Shown: positions 46,879 through 56,597, counted from the stretch's first letter. The stretch is 64,000 nucleotides of DNA from Flavivirga sp. 57AJ16 (GCF_028736925.1 NZ_JAQZAT010000011.1:62001-126000); one strand, 5' to 3'. A program made the numbers and translations. Notes: generated by a model not told the origin, from the sequence alone.

Positions 46879-47070
46879 CTAGTCGTTTTTATAATTATCA
46901 ATATCTTCTCCATCCTGCTTACTAGGTATCCCTTTGGAGATTCTATAAACCCCAATCATAAGTATAACGATTCCCCCTATTAAAATATATTCATTTTGCT
47001 GCGTATCAGATTTTGCATATATGGCAATAATAGCGCCTAAAACGATTAATATATAATTTAAATATTTCAT
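46879..47070 (-). CDS. Small two-helix membrane protein
   Basis: The 63-aa protein has two hydrophobic segments (YLNYILIVLGAIIAIYAK; EYILIGGIVILMIGVYRI) and a basic tail. It lies 2 bp upstream of the Smr gene, so co-transcribed. Homologues upstream of DUF2027 genes occur in Flavobacteriaceae; function unknown. Confidence 0.75.
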   Translation of the reverse strand: MKYLNYILIVLGAIIAIYAKSDTQQNEYILIGGIVILMIGVYRISKGIPSKQDGEDIDNYKND

Positions 47071-47209
47071 TAGTAATATGTCTTTTATCGGTCTGCAAAT
47101 TACATTAAAAATTAGATTTTAAATAATCATTTCATCGTCGTTTTTTAACAATTATTTCGCTTAAAAACGTTTTAAATCGATGAAATAACAATATTTACGA
47201 AAAAAAATA

Positions 47210-47217
47210 TATATTTG
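47210..47217 (+). promoter_or_regulatory. Putative -7 box of the T9SS-cargo gene
   Basis: TATATTTG matches TAnnTTTG, 31 bp before the ATG at 47249. No clear -33 box is seen. Confidence 0.4.
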
Positions 47218-47248
47218 TTATCCCAAATGTACATAACCTATTTAAGCC

Positions 47249-49012
47249 ATGTTTAGTAGATTAACCCTTTTTCTTCTATTAATAAGCAATCTCTCGTTCT
47301 CTCAGTTATCGGTAAGAAACGATGCTTATGTTTTTATAAATGATCAAGTTGTCTTTGTTGAAGACGATATTAACCTAAATGAAACCGATAGTAGCATCTA
47401 TTTGCGCAATGAGGCCCAAGTGATTCAGGGTACTGGTGTCACTGGAAATTCCGGTGTTGGTGAACTAAGCGTTTACCAGGAAGGCAATGTAGGCGAATAC
47501 GAATACAATTATTGGTGCTCTCCTATTGGTAGCAAGACCAGTAATAATGTAAACAATCCTTTTGGGGTGACGTTTCTTAATGATGTTACTGGCCTTATAA
47601 CCTCAACACCTGCTACCGTTGCCCATTTGCCTGGGTACAATGGTACGTCCAGTCCACTGCTGGCTATTGAAGATTACTGGATCTGGAAGTATATTGCTTC
47701 CGATACGTATGCAGATTGGATACATGTACGGGGAGCTACCAGTATAAACCCTGGGGAAGGCTTTACCATGAAAGGAACAGTTGGGTCTGGTGATGCGCAA
47801 CGATATGATTTTAGGGGGAAGCCCAACAATGGCACCATTGGTGTAAGCGTTGATAATAACCAGCTTACATTGGTCGGGAACCCTTACCCTTCTGCTATGG
47901 ATGCTTTGGCCTATATCCATGACCCTCAAAACGCTGCCGTGATTACAGGTACTTTACAGTATTGGGAACAGGATCCTAGCGTGAACTCCCACTATCTTAG
48001 AGACTATGATGGCGGATATGCAAACTATACTATTAATGCGGCGGGCACTGTGGAAACTGCTGTAGCAGCCGTGTTTAATACCTATAATGGTGATGGCACT
48101 ATTAACAATGCGGGAACTGGTACAGGTAGTAAAACCCCTAGACGTTATATCCCTATAGGTCAAGGTTTCATGGTCGAGGGCACAGCATCGGGAGTCGTTA
48201 GGGCAAAAAATAGCCATAGAGTATATATAAAAGAAGCCCATGCTGACAGTGAATTTTTTAAAAATTCAAATACTAAAAAGGAAGCTATAAAAAGCACAAA
48301 TACTTTTTTTAAAGTACCTAGCGACTATAAGCGCTTTAGGCTAAATATTGACTTTAATGACACTTATACCAGGCAACTGGTCGAAACGCTCCATAGTTCT
48401 GCTACCAATGGCTTTGATTATGGGCTGGAATGCAAAATAAACGAAAATGAGACCTTGGCCTCGGATGCACTTTGGTTAATCGACGGAAAGTCTTATGTAG
48501 CCGAAGCGCTACCTTTTGATCCTGCCTTAAGGATTCCTTTATATATTAAAGTAAATAAAGAAACCCAGATTAGGGTCAGAATTGCCGATGTTCAGAATTT
48601 TGAAAGTGATCAGCCTATTTATGTGCATGATACTGAAAACAATACATTTGTCGATTTAAAGGTTCAGGATTTTAACATTAATCTGGAGACTGGCAATTAT
48701 ACAGATCGCTTTAATATTGTTTTTGAGAAAAATAGTCTAAATACCATAGACACCAGTTTTGATGGCCTAAAGGTATTCCAGAACAACACTGTTTCTGAAT
48801 TGAGAATTTCTAACCCAAATTCCTTAAACATAAAAACTTTTAGCATATTTGATGTTGCAGGTAAGGAAGTTGAAAATAAAGGCGTTCATGATTCCAAAAA
48901 GATATACACTTACTCTACAAAATCACTTAGCGACGGTGTGTATATTGTTCAGGTTAATCTGGACAACAATCAGGTGTTTAACAAAAAGATTATAGTTGGT
49001 AACAAGAAATAG
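47249..49012 (+). CDS. Large secreted protein with T9SS C-terminal sorting domain
   Basis: The 587-aa protein has a signal peptide (LTLFLLLISNLSFSQ), a beta-rich body, with repeated YWCSP, NPGEGFTMKG and IPIGQGFMVEG blocks characteristic of a flavobacterial family, and a C-terminal type A sorting domain (DGLKVFQNNTVSELRI; KTFSIFDVAGKEV; KSLSDGVYIVQVNLDNNQVF; KKIIVGNKK). It is exported by the type IX system to the surface. Role unknown, possibly adhesin-like. Confidence 0.88.
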   Translation: MFSRLTLFLLLISNLSFSQLSVRNDAYVFINDQVVFVEDDINLNETDSSIYLRNEAQVIQGTGVTGNSGVGELSVYQEGNVGEYEYNYWCSPIGSKTSNNVNNPFGVTFLNDVTGLITSTPATVAHLPGYNGTSSPLLAIEDYWIWKYIASDTYADWIHVRGATSINPGEGFTMKGTVGSGDAQRYDFRGKPNNGTIGVSVDNNQLTLVGNPYPSAMDALAYIHDPQNAAVITGTLQYWEQDPSVNSHYLRDYDGGYANYTINAAGTVETAVAAVFNTYNGDGTINNAGTGTGSKTPRRYIPIGQGFMVEGTASGVVRAKNSHRVYIKEAHADSEFFKNSNTKKEAIKSTNTFFKVPSDYKRFRLNIDFNDTYTRQLVETLHSSATNGFDYGLECKINENETLASDALWLIDGKSYVAEALPFDPALRIPLYIKVNKETQIRVRIADVQNFESDQPIYVHDTENNTFVDLKVQDFNINLETGNYTDRFNIVFEKNSLNTIDTSFDGLKVFQNNTVSELRISNPNSLNIKTFSIFDVAGKEVENKGVHDSKKIYTYSTKSLSDGVYIVQVNLDNNQVFNKKIIVGNKK

Positions 49013-49096
49013 AACAACCTTATCTAACTAATTGCTTGACACATATCTTAAACATTTTTCATATATTTAATTTTATTTTAAATCATTTTAAATATT

Positions 49097-49369
49097 ATGG
49101 AAAACAAACCACCAAGACCCAATAGTTATTTAGCCCTAGCCATTATAAGTACTATCTTATGTTGCTTGCCCACTGGAATAATTAGTATTATTTATGCTAC
49201 CAAAGTTAACAGCACCTACGAAGATGGAAAATACGATGAAGCAAATAGAGCTTCAAAAAATGCAAAAATATGGGGACTTATTTCTGTTGGAATTGCTCTT
49301 TTTGGATGGTTAATCTATATATTTATTTTTGGAGCAGCATTTTTAGGTGCGGTTGGAAGCGCTCAATAA
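49097..49369 (+). CDS. CD225/dispanin family membrane protein
   Basis: The 90-aa protein follows the dispanin pattern: SYLALAIISTILCCLPTGI, then IISIIYATKVNSTYEDGKYDEA, then a second membrane helix (WGLISVGIALFGWLIYIFIF). The CC pair and the ATKVNS...GxYxxA linker are diagnostic. It overlaps the first DUF2752 gene by 23 bp. Function unknown in bacteria; eukaryotic relatives include IFITM proteins. Confidence 0.88.
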   Translation: MENKPPRPNSYLALAIISTILCCLPTGIISIIYATKVNSTYEDGKYDEANRASKNAKIWGLISVGIALFGWLIYIFIFGAAFLGAVGSAQ

Positions 49370-49766
49370 AAGAAACCTCTTGGCTATTATATTTATTATA
49401 ATAGCCTTAATCTTTATTTCATATTTATATTATAATTATGACCCTTTGGGATATAAAATATTCCCGAAGTGTCCTTTTTATTCCCTAACCGAAATATATT
49501 GCCCAGGCTGCGGAAGCCAAAGAGCTGCTCATAAATTACTTCAAGGACATATCCTTGATGGTTTTAAACACAACTTTTTAATTGTTCTACTAGTAGCTGT
49601 TTTATTATATGATGCCTCCATTAAACTTATCAAAATAATTTTCAATAGAACTGTTAAAAACCTTTTGCACGACTCAAAAACCACTTACGCTATATTAATA
49701 GTTATTATTTTATTTTGGATACTAAGAAACATCAATTTATATCCTTTTACTATTTTAGCTCCATAA
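49347..49766 (+). CDS. DUF2752 membrane protein (copy 1)
   Basis: The 139-aa protein has the DUF2752 core CPFYSLTEIYCPGCGSQRAA with a CPGCG motif, then a hydrophobic helix (FLIVLLVAVLLYDASIKLI) and a further one (YAILIVIILFWILRNINLY). The GTG start at 49347 is tentative; a TTG in the same frame near 49380 is also possible. It overlaps the dispanin gene. Function unknown. Confidence 0.75.
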   Translation: MRLEALNKRNLLAIIFIIIALIFISYLYYNYDPLGYKIFPKCPFYSLTEIYCPGCGSQRAAHKLLQGHILDGFKHNFLIVLLVAVLLYDASIKLIKIIFNRTVKNLLHDSKTTYAILIVIILFWILRNINLYPFTILAP

Positions 49767-49781
49767 AACCATGAAATATAC

Positions 49782-50066
49782 ATGCAAGCTTTAGACGATT
49801 ACATGCTACCTTGTTTAAATAAAAAACTTTTTGGAGTTGAATGCATGGGCTGTGGTTTACAAAGGTCTATGGCTCTCATCTTTAAAGGGCATTTTGTTGA
49901 TGCTTTTTATATGTATCCTGCAGTTTACAGCTTAATTATCCTCTTTCTGCTTATAGGAGTAAATATTTTCTTTAAATTTAAACATTCCAATAAAATTATT
50001 GGCACACTGGCCATCATAACAGTGGCAACAATTATAATAAGTTATATCATTAAAACAATCAATTAA
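49782..50066 (+). CDS. DUF2752 membrane protein (copy 2)
   Basis: The 94-aa protein repeats the DUF2752 plan: MQALDDYMLPCLNKKLFGVE, then CMGCGLQRSMALIFKGHFV, then hydrophobic helices (SLIILFLLIGVNIFF; TLAIITVATIIISYI). It lies 15 bp after copy 1. Cys and Arg/Gln residues near the turn are conserved between copies. Function unknown. Confidence 0.82.
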   Translation: MQALDDYMLPCLNKKLFGVECMGCGLQRSMALIFKGHFVDAFYMYPAVYSLIILFLLIGVNIFFKFKHSNKIIGTLAIITVATIIISYIIKTIN

Positions 50067-50075
50067 AATTAACAA

Positions 50076-50405
50076 ATGGAACAACAAAAACTCAACCCTG
50101 TAATTGTTTACATATTAGCTATTTTAGGATTTCTATGCTGCTGTATTGGCGGGCTGGGATTTATTCTTGCCGGGATTGCACTTATAATTGCTACTAGTAA
50201 ATTAAAAGCGGCAAAGCTTAACCCGGAAAACTACGATCCAAACAGTATTAAAGCTATGAATACAGCTAAAATTGTAGCCTTGGTTATATTAATAATAAAC
50301 CTTCTGTATTTTATATATACCATATATACTATATATGCCATAGGCTGGGATGAGCTTATGCAACGGTCTCAAGAAATGATGGAACAATGGCAAAAAAATC
50401 AGTAA
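50076..50405 (+). CDS. CCC-motif membrane protein
   Basis: The 109-aa protein has the CCC motif in ILGFLCCCIGGLGFILAGIA, a charged linker (LKAAKLNPENYDPNSIKAMN) and a second membrane helix (IVALVILIINLLYFIYTIY). This is the 'CCC motif' family of Bacteroidota, distantly dispanin-like. It is 9 bp after DUF2752 copy 2 and ends the four-gene cluster, just before the palindrome array. Confidence 0.82.
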   Translation: MEQQKLNPVIVYILAILGFLCCCIGGLGFILAGIALIIATSKLKAAKLNPENYDPNSIKAMNTAKIVALVILIINLLYFIYTIYTIYAIGWDELMQRSQEMMEQWQKNQ

Positions 50406-50456
50406 TATGCCATTTGTAATATATAAAAGAGGCAGTCTAAAAAGTGTTTTATTTTG

Positions 50457-51187
50457 TCATTCAGAGCATAGCGAAGAATCTTATGCCTGTACAAATCAAA
50501 GCACTATAGCTTAAAGAGATTCCTCATTGTATTCTGAATGACACTTTTTTTGTCACTCAGAGTACTTCGACTACGCTCAGTACAGGCTATAGCGAAGAAT
50601 CTTATGCCTGTACAAATCAAAGCACTATAGCTTAAAGAGATTCCTCATTGTATTCTGAATGACACTTTTTTTGTCACTCAGAGCATAGCGAAGAATCTTA
50701 TGCCTGTACAAATCAAAGCACTATAGCTTAAAGAGATTCCTCATTGTATTCTGAATGACACTTTTTTTGTCACTCAGAGCATAGCGAAGAATCTTATGCC
50801 TGTACAAATCAAAGCATTATAGTTTAAAGAGATTCCTCATTGCATTCTGAATGACACTTTTTCTGAATGACACTTTTTTTGTCACTCAGAGCATAGCGAA
50901 GAATCTTATACCTGTACAAATCAAAGCACTATAGCTTAAAGAGATTCCTCATTGTATTCTGAATGACACTTTTTTTGTCACTCAGAGCATAGCGAAGAAT
51001 CTTATGCCTGTACAAATCAAAGCACTATAGCTTAAAGAGATTCCTCATTGTATTCTGAATGACACTTTTTTTGTCACTCAGAGTACTTCGACTACGCTCA
51101 GTACAGGCTATAGCGAAGAATCTTATGCCTGTACAAATCAAAGCATTATAGTTTAAAGAGATTCCTCATTGTATTCTGAATGACACT
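50457..51187. repeat. Head-to-tail array of seven palindromic units
   Basis: Units begin at 50457, 50552, 50673, 50769, 50881, 50977 and 51073, each 95-121 bp. Each starts GTCA(T/C)TCAGAG, carries GAAGAATCTTATGCCTGTAC and CTATAGCTTAAAGAG, and ends TCTGAATGACAC, so each has inverted ends (GTCATTCAGA/TCTGAATGAC). Units 2 and 7 carry an extra 25-bp insert (GTACTTCGACTACGCTCAGT...). Unit 4 has a 16-bp internal duplication. Unit 7 abuts the stop of rocD. Confidence 0.9.
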
Positions 51188-51189
51188 AT

Positions 51190-52434
51190 CTATTCCTCAA
51201 ATTCCTTAAGTGTTTTTATAATAATACCCACACAATCCAATAGCTGTTCTTCATTCATGACCAAAGGTGGTGCAAAACGTATTATATTCCCATGTGTAGG
51301 TTTCGCCAATAAGCCATTATCCCTTAATGCCAGGCAAATGTTCCAGGCCGTGTCACTGTCTTCTTCTTCATTTATAAGAATAGCGTTAAGCAAGCCTTTT
51401 CCCCTAACCAAAGTAACTATATTACTGTTTTCAATATATTTATTTAATTCACTTCTAAATACGTTTCCTAATACTTCGGCATTTTCTGCTAATTTTTCGT
51501 CCCTTACGACTTCAAGAGCAGTCATAGCCACTGCTGCAGCTACAGGGTTTCCTCCAAATGTACTGCCGTGATTACCGGGCTTAATGACATTCATAATAGC
51601 ATCATTGGCTAAAACGGCAGATACAGGATAAACACCTCCGCTTATCGCTTTACCAAGAATTAAAATATCCGGTGTTACATTCTCATGATTTACAGCTAAC
51701 AGTTTTCCTGTTCTGGCAATACCCGTTTGTACCTCATCGGCAATAAACAAGACATTATATTGCTCACAAAGTGCTTTTGCTTTGGTTAAATACCCTTCAC
51801 TAGGGACATAAACCCCCGCTTCCCCTTGTATGGGCTCTACTAAAAAACCACCAACATTTGGGTTGTTTTGTAAAGCAGATTCTAATGCCTTAAGGTTATC
51901 ATATTCAATTTTAATAAACCCATTGGTAAATGGTCCAAAGTTTTTCCGTGCAACAGGGTCGTTCGAAAATGAAATGATGGTCGTGGTACGTCCATGAAAA
52001 TTATTCTTACAGACTATAATTTCTGCTTTATTTTCATCAATGCCCTTTACCTCGTAAGCCCATTTTCTACATAGTTTTAAAGCCGTCTCTACGGCCTCTG
52101 CCCCTGTATTCATTGGTAATAGCTTATCAAATCCAAAAAATTCGCAAGCAAATTTCTCATATTTACCAAGCATATCATTATAAAATGCCCTAGAAGTTAA
52201 AGTCAATGTTTGTGCTTGTTGCACCATAGCATTAACGATTTTTGGGTGGCAGTGCCCTTGATTTACAGCAGAATATGCCGAAAGAAAATCATAATATTGT
52301 TTGCCGTCCACATCCCACACGTACACACCTTCCCCTTTGCTTAATACGACAGGTAATGGATGGTAATTGTGAGCACCATACTTGTTTTCTAATTCAATTA
52401 ATTGTTGCGATGTTTGTTGTTCTAAAATTGCCAT
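51190..52434 (-). CDS. rocD: Ornithine aminotransferase
   Basis: The 414-aa class III PLP aminotransferase has [20 protein letters not shown], the PLP-phosphate and ring-binding [15 protein letters not shown], and the PLP lysine in [18 protein letters not shown]. The overall match is to ornithine-oxo-acid transaminase: N-terminus [20 protein letters not shown] and [16 protein letters not shown]. It converts ornithine to glutamate semialdehyde. Monocistronic. The downstream palindrome array begins within 2 bp of its stop. Confidence 0.94.
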   Translation of the reverse strand: MAILEQQTSQQLIELENKYGAHNYHPLPVVLSKGEGVYVWDVDGKQYYDFLSAYSAVNQGHCHPKIVNAMVQQAQTLTLTSRAFYNDMLGKYEKFACEFFGFDKLLPMNTGAEAVETALKLCRKWAYEVKGIDENKAEIIVCKNNFHGRTTTIISFSNDPVARKNFGPFTNGFIKIEYDNLKALESALQNNPNVGGFLVEPIQGEAGVYVPSEGYLTKAKALCEQYNVLFIADEVQTGIARTGKLLAVNHENVTPDILILGKAISGGVYPVSAVLANDAIMNVIKPGNHGSTFGGNPVAAAVAMTALEVVRDEKLAENAEVLGNVFRSELNKYIENSNIVTLVRGKGLLNAILINEEEDSDTAWNICLALRDNGLLAKPTHGNIIRFAPPLVMNEEQLLDCVGIIIKTLKEFEE

Positions 52435-52656
52435 TTTAAAAAAGTTTAAATATAAAAAATATGCAATTCCTACTGTACCTTTATTCTTTCGAAGAAACGA
52501 AAATTCAGCGTGGGAGAGAAATCATCCCCAGATAAGGGTACAAAGTTAACAAATATTAATTGTATTATAAAGCCTTACATTAGTTCCGTTTTTAAAGTTA
52601 TTGTAAACGAAAAACTGTTTTAATGCCGTAATACCATTTATAACTTAAAAATGATT

Positions 52657-53043
52657 TTATTCAGATATTTTACTTGAGAGTGACGATAACTGCAATTCCA
52701 AACGCTTAATTTCCCTAATGATAGCATTTTTATCCATTTGCATCCAGGCAAAAACCTTTAGCATACTTACCCCTAGTAGAAATACCACACTCCCTAATCC
52801 CCATTTAATCATTTCGTTTGTAACATCAGTATTTAAAAACTGAACGGTACAATAAATAAATAAAAAAAAGAAAACCAAGGTTACAATATTCGCCATATAC
52901 ATAATCCATTTGTTTTTTCCCTGAAATAATCCGCCCAACATTTGAAACATGTTTTGCTCATCTAACCTATCATAAAATTTAGCTTCTTCCTCTGTCAAGG
53001 TTTCTTTAATTAATTTGTCTATGTCTTCATTATTTGTTTTCAT
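52657..53043 (-). CDS. DUF6768-like two-helix membrane protein
   Basis: The 128-aa protein has an acidic N-terminus (NEDIDKLIKETLTEEEAKFY), two membrane helices (WIMYMANIVTLVFFFLFIY; WGLGSVVFLLGVSMLKVFA) and a C-terminal coiled coil (REIKRLELQLSSLSSKI). It resembles the small proteins encoded after ECF sigma genes in flavobacteria, and is itself downstream of a truncated sigma gene. Function unknown. Confidence 0.7.
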   Translation of the reverse strand: MKTNNEDIDKLIKETLTEEEAKFYDRLDEQNMFQMLGGLFQGKNKWIMYMANIVTLVFFFLFIYCTVQFLNTDVTNEMIKWGLGSVVFLLGVSMLKVFAWMQMDKNAIIREIKRLELQLSSLSSKISE

Positions 53044-53106
53044 TTTGTTCTGTATTTTATTAATATCATATTTAACACAATAGTCCTCACCCCTAATGCC
53101 TAATGC

Positions 53107-53310
53107 CTAAAAACGATCTATTTTGTCAATAATTATATCCCAGCAATCTTGAGTGACGTCTTTTGCTACATCGGCATCTTTCAAAATATAAAAAGCTTTT
53201 TCGCAAAACAATCTATGCCAACGCTTCACCAAAAAAACCAGGGCTTTTTTATTCCCGGATTGATAATCTAAAACGAGTTGTTTATCTATTTTTCGTTGTT
53301 CACTATTCAT
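53107..53310 (-). pseudogene. Truncated ECF sigma factor
   Basis: From the ATG at 53310 (MNSEQRKIDKQLVLDYQSGN) it encodes region 2 of a sigma-70 family protein: ALVFLVKRWHRLFCEKAFYI and DVAKDVTQDCWDIIIDKIDR. After 67 codons it stops; regions 2.4-4 are absent. The break coincides with a tandem TAATGCC heptamer (about 53094-53108). Function would be lost; the downstream DUF6768-like gene remains intact. Confidence 0.75.
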
Positions 53311-53329
53311 TTGTAACAGGCAACTTATA

Positions 53330-53487
53330 GAACTCATTTAGACTTTTGGATTTAAGCGAAAATTAGAAGTTTTTGTCTCAGTTGAAGTCTTTTTTGAGTT
53401 GCATAGCAGAGCTACGGAAGGAAAAAAAGACAAAAACAGAGCTGAAAACAGCAATTTTTTAGCAAATTGAAAAAGTTTAAATGGGTT
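53330..53487. repeat. Palindromic element, family 1 copy B (158 bp)
   Basis: Imperfect 20-bp arms (GAACTCATTTAGACTTTTGG, complement-like end at 53487) enclose the core word GCATAGCAGAGCTACGG (53401-53417). It lies immediately upstream of the truncated sigma gene, so it may also have replaced its promoter region. Confidence 0.75.
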
Positions 53488-53630
53488 CATACTTTAAAGA
53501 CCGTAAAAAACCAAAAAGGTTCATTTTAATTTTTGTATTAGAAAATCCTCAAGTTAAGCTTTAGCTAAAATCTCCTAAAGTTAATGGAAATAAAACCATA
53601 TTTATTTGTTGCTATTATTATTTTTGCATC

Positions 53631-55043
53631 ATGTCTAGAAGAAAAGCAAAAAAACAAGTTTTTGAGCAAGTAGAAGTTATTGATGCAGGGGCTAAAGGAA
53701 AAACAATAGCCAAAGCACCAGATGGAAAAGTAATCTTTCTACCAAATGCCGTTCCTGGTGATGTTATCGATGTACAAACTTTTAAAAAGCGCAAAGCCTA
53801 TTATGAAGGTAAAGCCATTACGTTTCATAAATTATCAGATAAAAGAACGGATCCCGAGTGCGAGCATTTTGGTACCTGTGGCGGATGTAAATGGCAACAT
53901 ATGGCTTACGAGCATCAATTGTTCTACAAACAAAAAGAGGTTACCAATAACTTAACGCGCATAGGACATATAGAACTTCCTGAAATCACACCTATTCTAG
54001 GGGCTTCAAATCAGTATTTCTATAGAAATAAAATGGAATTTTCCTTTAGTGATAGCCGATGGTTAACCTTAGAAGAAGTACAATCCGACGAAGATTTAGG
54101 CGATAGAAATGCATTGGGGTTTCATATTCCAGGGATGTGGGATAAAATTCTGGATATAAAAAAATGCCATTTACAAGCAGACCCTTCTAACGCCATTAGA
54201 AATGCCGTTAAACAATTTGCCATTGATAATGAATTGGAGTTTTTCAATACCCGTAATCAAACAGGTCTATTAAGAACCATGATGATTCGTACCTCCAGTA
54301 CGGGCGATATTATGGTGATGGTGCAGTTTTTTAAAGAAGACAAAGCAAAACGTCAATTATTGTTAGATTATATTGCCGATACATTTCCACAGATTACCTC
54401 CTTGCAATATGTCATTAATGGAAAGGCAAACGACACCATTTACGACCAGGATGTGATTTGCTATAAAGGGGCAGATCATATTTTTGAAGACATGGAAGGT
54501 CTCAAATTTAAAATCAATGCCAAATCATTTTATCAAACGAATTCCGATCAAGCTTTTGAGTTATATAAAATCGCAAGGGATTTTGCCGGATTAACTGGAA
54601 ATGAACTGGTTTACGATTTATATACGGGCACTGGAACCATAGCTCAGTTCGTTGCAAAAAAGGCAAGTAAGGTTATTGGTGTAGAATCTGTTCCAGATGC
54701 TATAATTGCAGCAAAGGAAAATGCACAATTAAACAATATAAATAACGTTGAGTTCTATGTTGGAGATATGAAACAGGTTTTTAATGATGCCTTTATAGAA
54801 ACGCACGGACAACCGGATGTTATCATAACCGATCCACCTCGTGATGGCATGCATAAAGATGTGGTGCAACAAATATTAAACATCGCACCTAAAAAAGTAG
54901 TTTATGTAAGTTGCAATAGTGCGACTCAGGCCAGAGATCTAGAGTTAATGGATGCCACATATAAAGTAATAAAAACGCAAGCCGTAGATATGTTTCCACA
55001 GACATTTCACGTTGAAAATGTAGTATTACTTGAAAAGCGATAA
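53631..55043 (+). CDS. rlmD: 23S rRNA (uracil-C5)-methyltransferase RlmD-like (TrmA/RumA family)
   Basis: The 470-aa protein has an N-terminal TRAM-like segment, then the 4Fe-4S cluster Cys set in CEHFGTCGGCKWQHM (about residues 80-95), the SAM motif VYDLYTGTGTIAQFVA, ITDPPRDGMHK and the catalytic Cys in VYVSCNSATQARDL. The cluster points to the RlmD branch rather than TrmA. It is followed by DUF6452/DUF6048 after a palindromic repeat. Confidence 0.92.
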   Translation: MSRRKAKKQVFEQVEVIDAGAKGKTIAKAPDGKVIFLPNAVPGDVIDVQTFKKRKAYYEGKAITFHKLSDKRTDPECEHFGTCGGCKWQHMAYEHQLFYKQKEVTNNLTRIGHIELPEITPILGASNQYFYRNKMEFSFSDSRWLTLEEVQSDEDLGDRNALGFHIPGMWDKILDIKKCHLQADPSNAIRNAVKQFAIDNELEFFNTRNQTGLLRTMMIRTSSTGDIMVMVQFFKEDKAKRQLLLDYIADTFPQITSLQYVINGKANDTIYDQDVICYKGADHIFEDMEGLKFKINAKSFYQTNSDQAFELYKIARDFAGLTGNELVYDLYTGTGTIAQFVAKKASKVIGVESVPDAIIAAKENAQLNNINNVEFYVGDMKQVFNDAFIETHGQPDVIITDPPRDGMHKDVVQQILNIAPKKVVYVSCNSATQARDLELMDATYKVIKTQAVDMFPQTFHVENVVLLEKR

Positions 55044-55092
55044 ATATAGTGCTGAATCGATTCATAGTTTCTAAAAATGATTATATATTAGT

Positions 55093-55255
55093 CGAAGTGA
55101 TTTAAACTTTTTGTTTTAAACTGATAATGAGTGGGAGTTTGCGACATTGAGGCTCTTTTTGAAGTGCATAGCCGTAGCTATGGTCAAAAAAAGGAACAAA
55201 AAGTGAGTGAATTTGTGACATTTTTTAAGTAAAGGAAAAAATTTAAATTACGTCG
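55093..55255. repeat. Palindromic element, family 1 copy C (163 bp)
   Basis: Arms CGAAGTGATTTAAACTTTTT (55093) and the imperfect complement ending GTCG (55255) surround GCATAGCCGTAGCTATGG (55166-55183). The left arm matches copy A. Confidence 0.75.
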
Positions 55256-55354
55256 TCTGAAGTAAAATAGAAAAACAATAAATATGTCAAATTCCTTGAG
55301 GGATACAAACTCCCAACTTAAGGGATAAACAAATAAACATATACAAAAATATCA

Positions 55355-55900
55355 ATGAGAAAAATAAGCTTTGTACTAATCGCCATCATAACCATATGCT
55401 ATTTTAGTTGTGAGCGGGACGATATCTGTCCAGATAGTACACCCACTACCCCTAGATTAATTATTGATCTTCTCGATGTTAATAATGCCGATAATAAAAA
55501 GCGTGTTTTTGATTTAGTTGCCGCTGGTGTTGGTGTTGCCGATGATGCCATTTTAGCCGATTACAGTTTTGTAGATACAGATCATCTTGTGCTTCCGTTA
55601 AGAACGGATGAAAATAGCACGCAATATAGACTTATAAAAGAAGCTTCTATAAATGATAATGGTACGCCTGATGATGCATCTGATGATTTTATTGATGGCA
55701 ATTACGATCTTATTACTATCAATTATAGTCGTGAAGAGGTATATGTATCAAGAGCCTGTGGCTATAAGACTATTTTTAAAAATGTGACACTTAATCTGGA
55801 CGCAAGTGACACAGACCCTTGGATAATATCCAGACAACCCATAACCGATAACCCATCTGTAGAAAATGAAACAACAGCGCACTTTACAATGTCTCATTAG
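55355..55900 (+). CDS. DUF6452-type lipoprotein
   Basis: The 181-aa protein has lipobox Cys in ITICYFSCERDDIC (about residue 19), then DSTPTTPRLIIDLLDVNNAD and SREEVYVSRACGYKTIFKNV, the two cysteine-bearing blocks of DUF6452. It overlaps the next gene by 35 bp, and this pair downstream of rlmD is a recurrent flavobacterial arrangement. Function unknown. Confidence 0.82.
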   Translation: MRKISFVLIAIITICYFSCERDDICPDSTPTTPRLIIDLLDVNNADNKKRVFDLVAAGVGVADDAILADYSFVDTDHLVLPLRTDENSTQYRLIKEASINDNGTPDDASDDFIDGNYDLITINYSREEVYVSRACGYKTIFKNVTLNLDASDTDPWIISRQPITDNPSVENETTAHFTMSH

Positions 55901-56597
55901 TAGTTTTGTATGCTTACTCCTTTTGTGCGTAACTGTTAACGCTCAAAATGATAGTATTATTAGCACACCAAGCGATTCTATAAAAGTAAAATTGAAATAT
56001 GGACTTCGTGTAGGGGGCGATGTGGGCAAGCTAATCCGTTCGTTTGTAGATGACGAATATAGCGGGTTTGAAATCTCGGCGGATTACAGACTAAAAAAAC
56101 GTCTATATATTGCAGGTGAAATTGGTATTGAAGAAAAAAATACGGTTAACGACTATTTAAATATTACAAGTAAGGGCTCTTACATTAAAGGCGGTATCGA
56201 CTATAATATGTATCGAAACTGGCTGGATATGGATAATATGATCTATGCTGGTTTCCGTATTGGGGCCAGCACTTTTAGTCATGATTTAAATAGCTTTACC
56301 GTTTATAGTACAAACCAATACTGGGGGCCTCAATTTTCTTCAAGTGAAAAACAGGAATTTAATGGTTTAACAGCATTCTGGGCAGAACTTATTTTAGGTA
56401 TAGAAGTAGAATTATTTAATAATTTATATGTAGGCCTAAACGCACAGCTTAAAATATTGGCTAGCGAAACTGTTCCAGATAATTTTGAAAACGTTTACAT
56501 CCCAGGGTTTAACAAAACCTATGATAGTAGTAGGATTGGCACTGGTTATAGTTATACACTATCTTATCGGATTCCTCTTTTTAAGAAAGACAAATAA
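55866..56597 (+). CDS. DUF6048-type outer-membrane beta-barrel protein
   Basis: The 243-aa protein has a signal peptide (LISSFVCLLLLCVTVNAQ), then beta strands (KYGLRVGGDVGKLIRSFVDD, GFEISADYRLKKRLYIAGEI) and a barrel-like end (SRIGTGYSYTLSYRIPLFKK). It overlaps the DUF6452 lipoprotein gene by 35 bp, so they are likely one operon and possibly one envelope complex (inference). Confidence 0.82.
   Translation: MKQQRTLQCLISSFVCLLLLCVTVNAQNDSIISTPSDSIKVKLKYGLRVGGDVGKLIRSFVDDEYSGFEISADYRLKKRLYIAGEIGIEEKNTVNDYLNITSKGSYIKGGIDYNMYRNWLDMDNMIYAGFRIGASTFSHDLNSFTVYSTNQYWGPQFSSSEKQEFNGLTAFWAELILGIEVELFNNLYVGLNAQLKILASETVPDNFENVYIPGFNKTYDSSRIGTGYSYTLSYRIPLFKKDK

Noticed and set aside
50457-51187. CRISPR array
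   Set aside because: Units are 95-121 bp, nearly identical throughout and directly abutting, with no unique spacers and no cas genes. It is a palindrome array.
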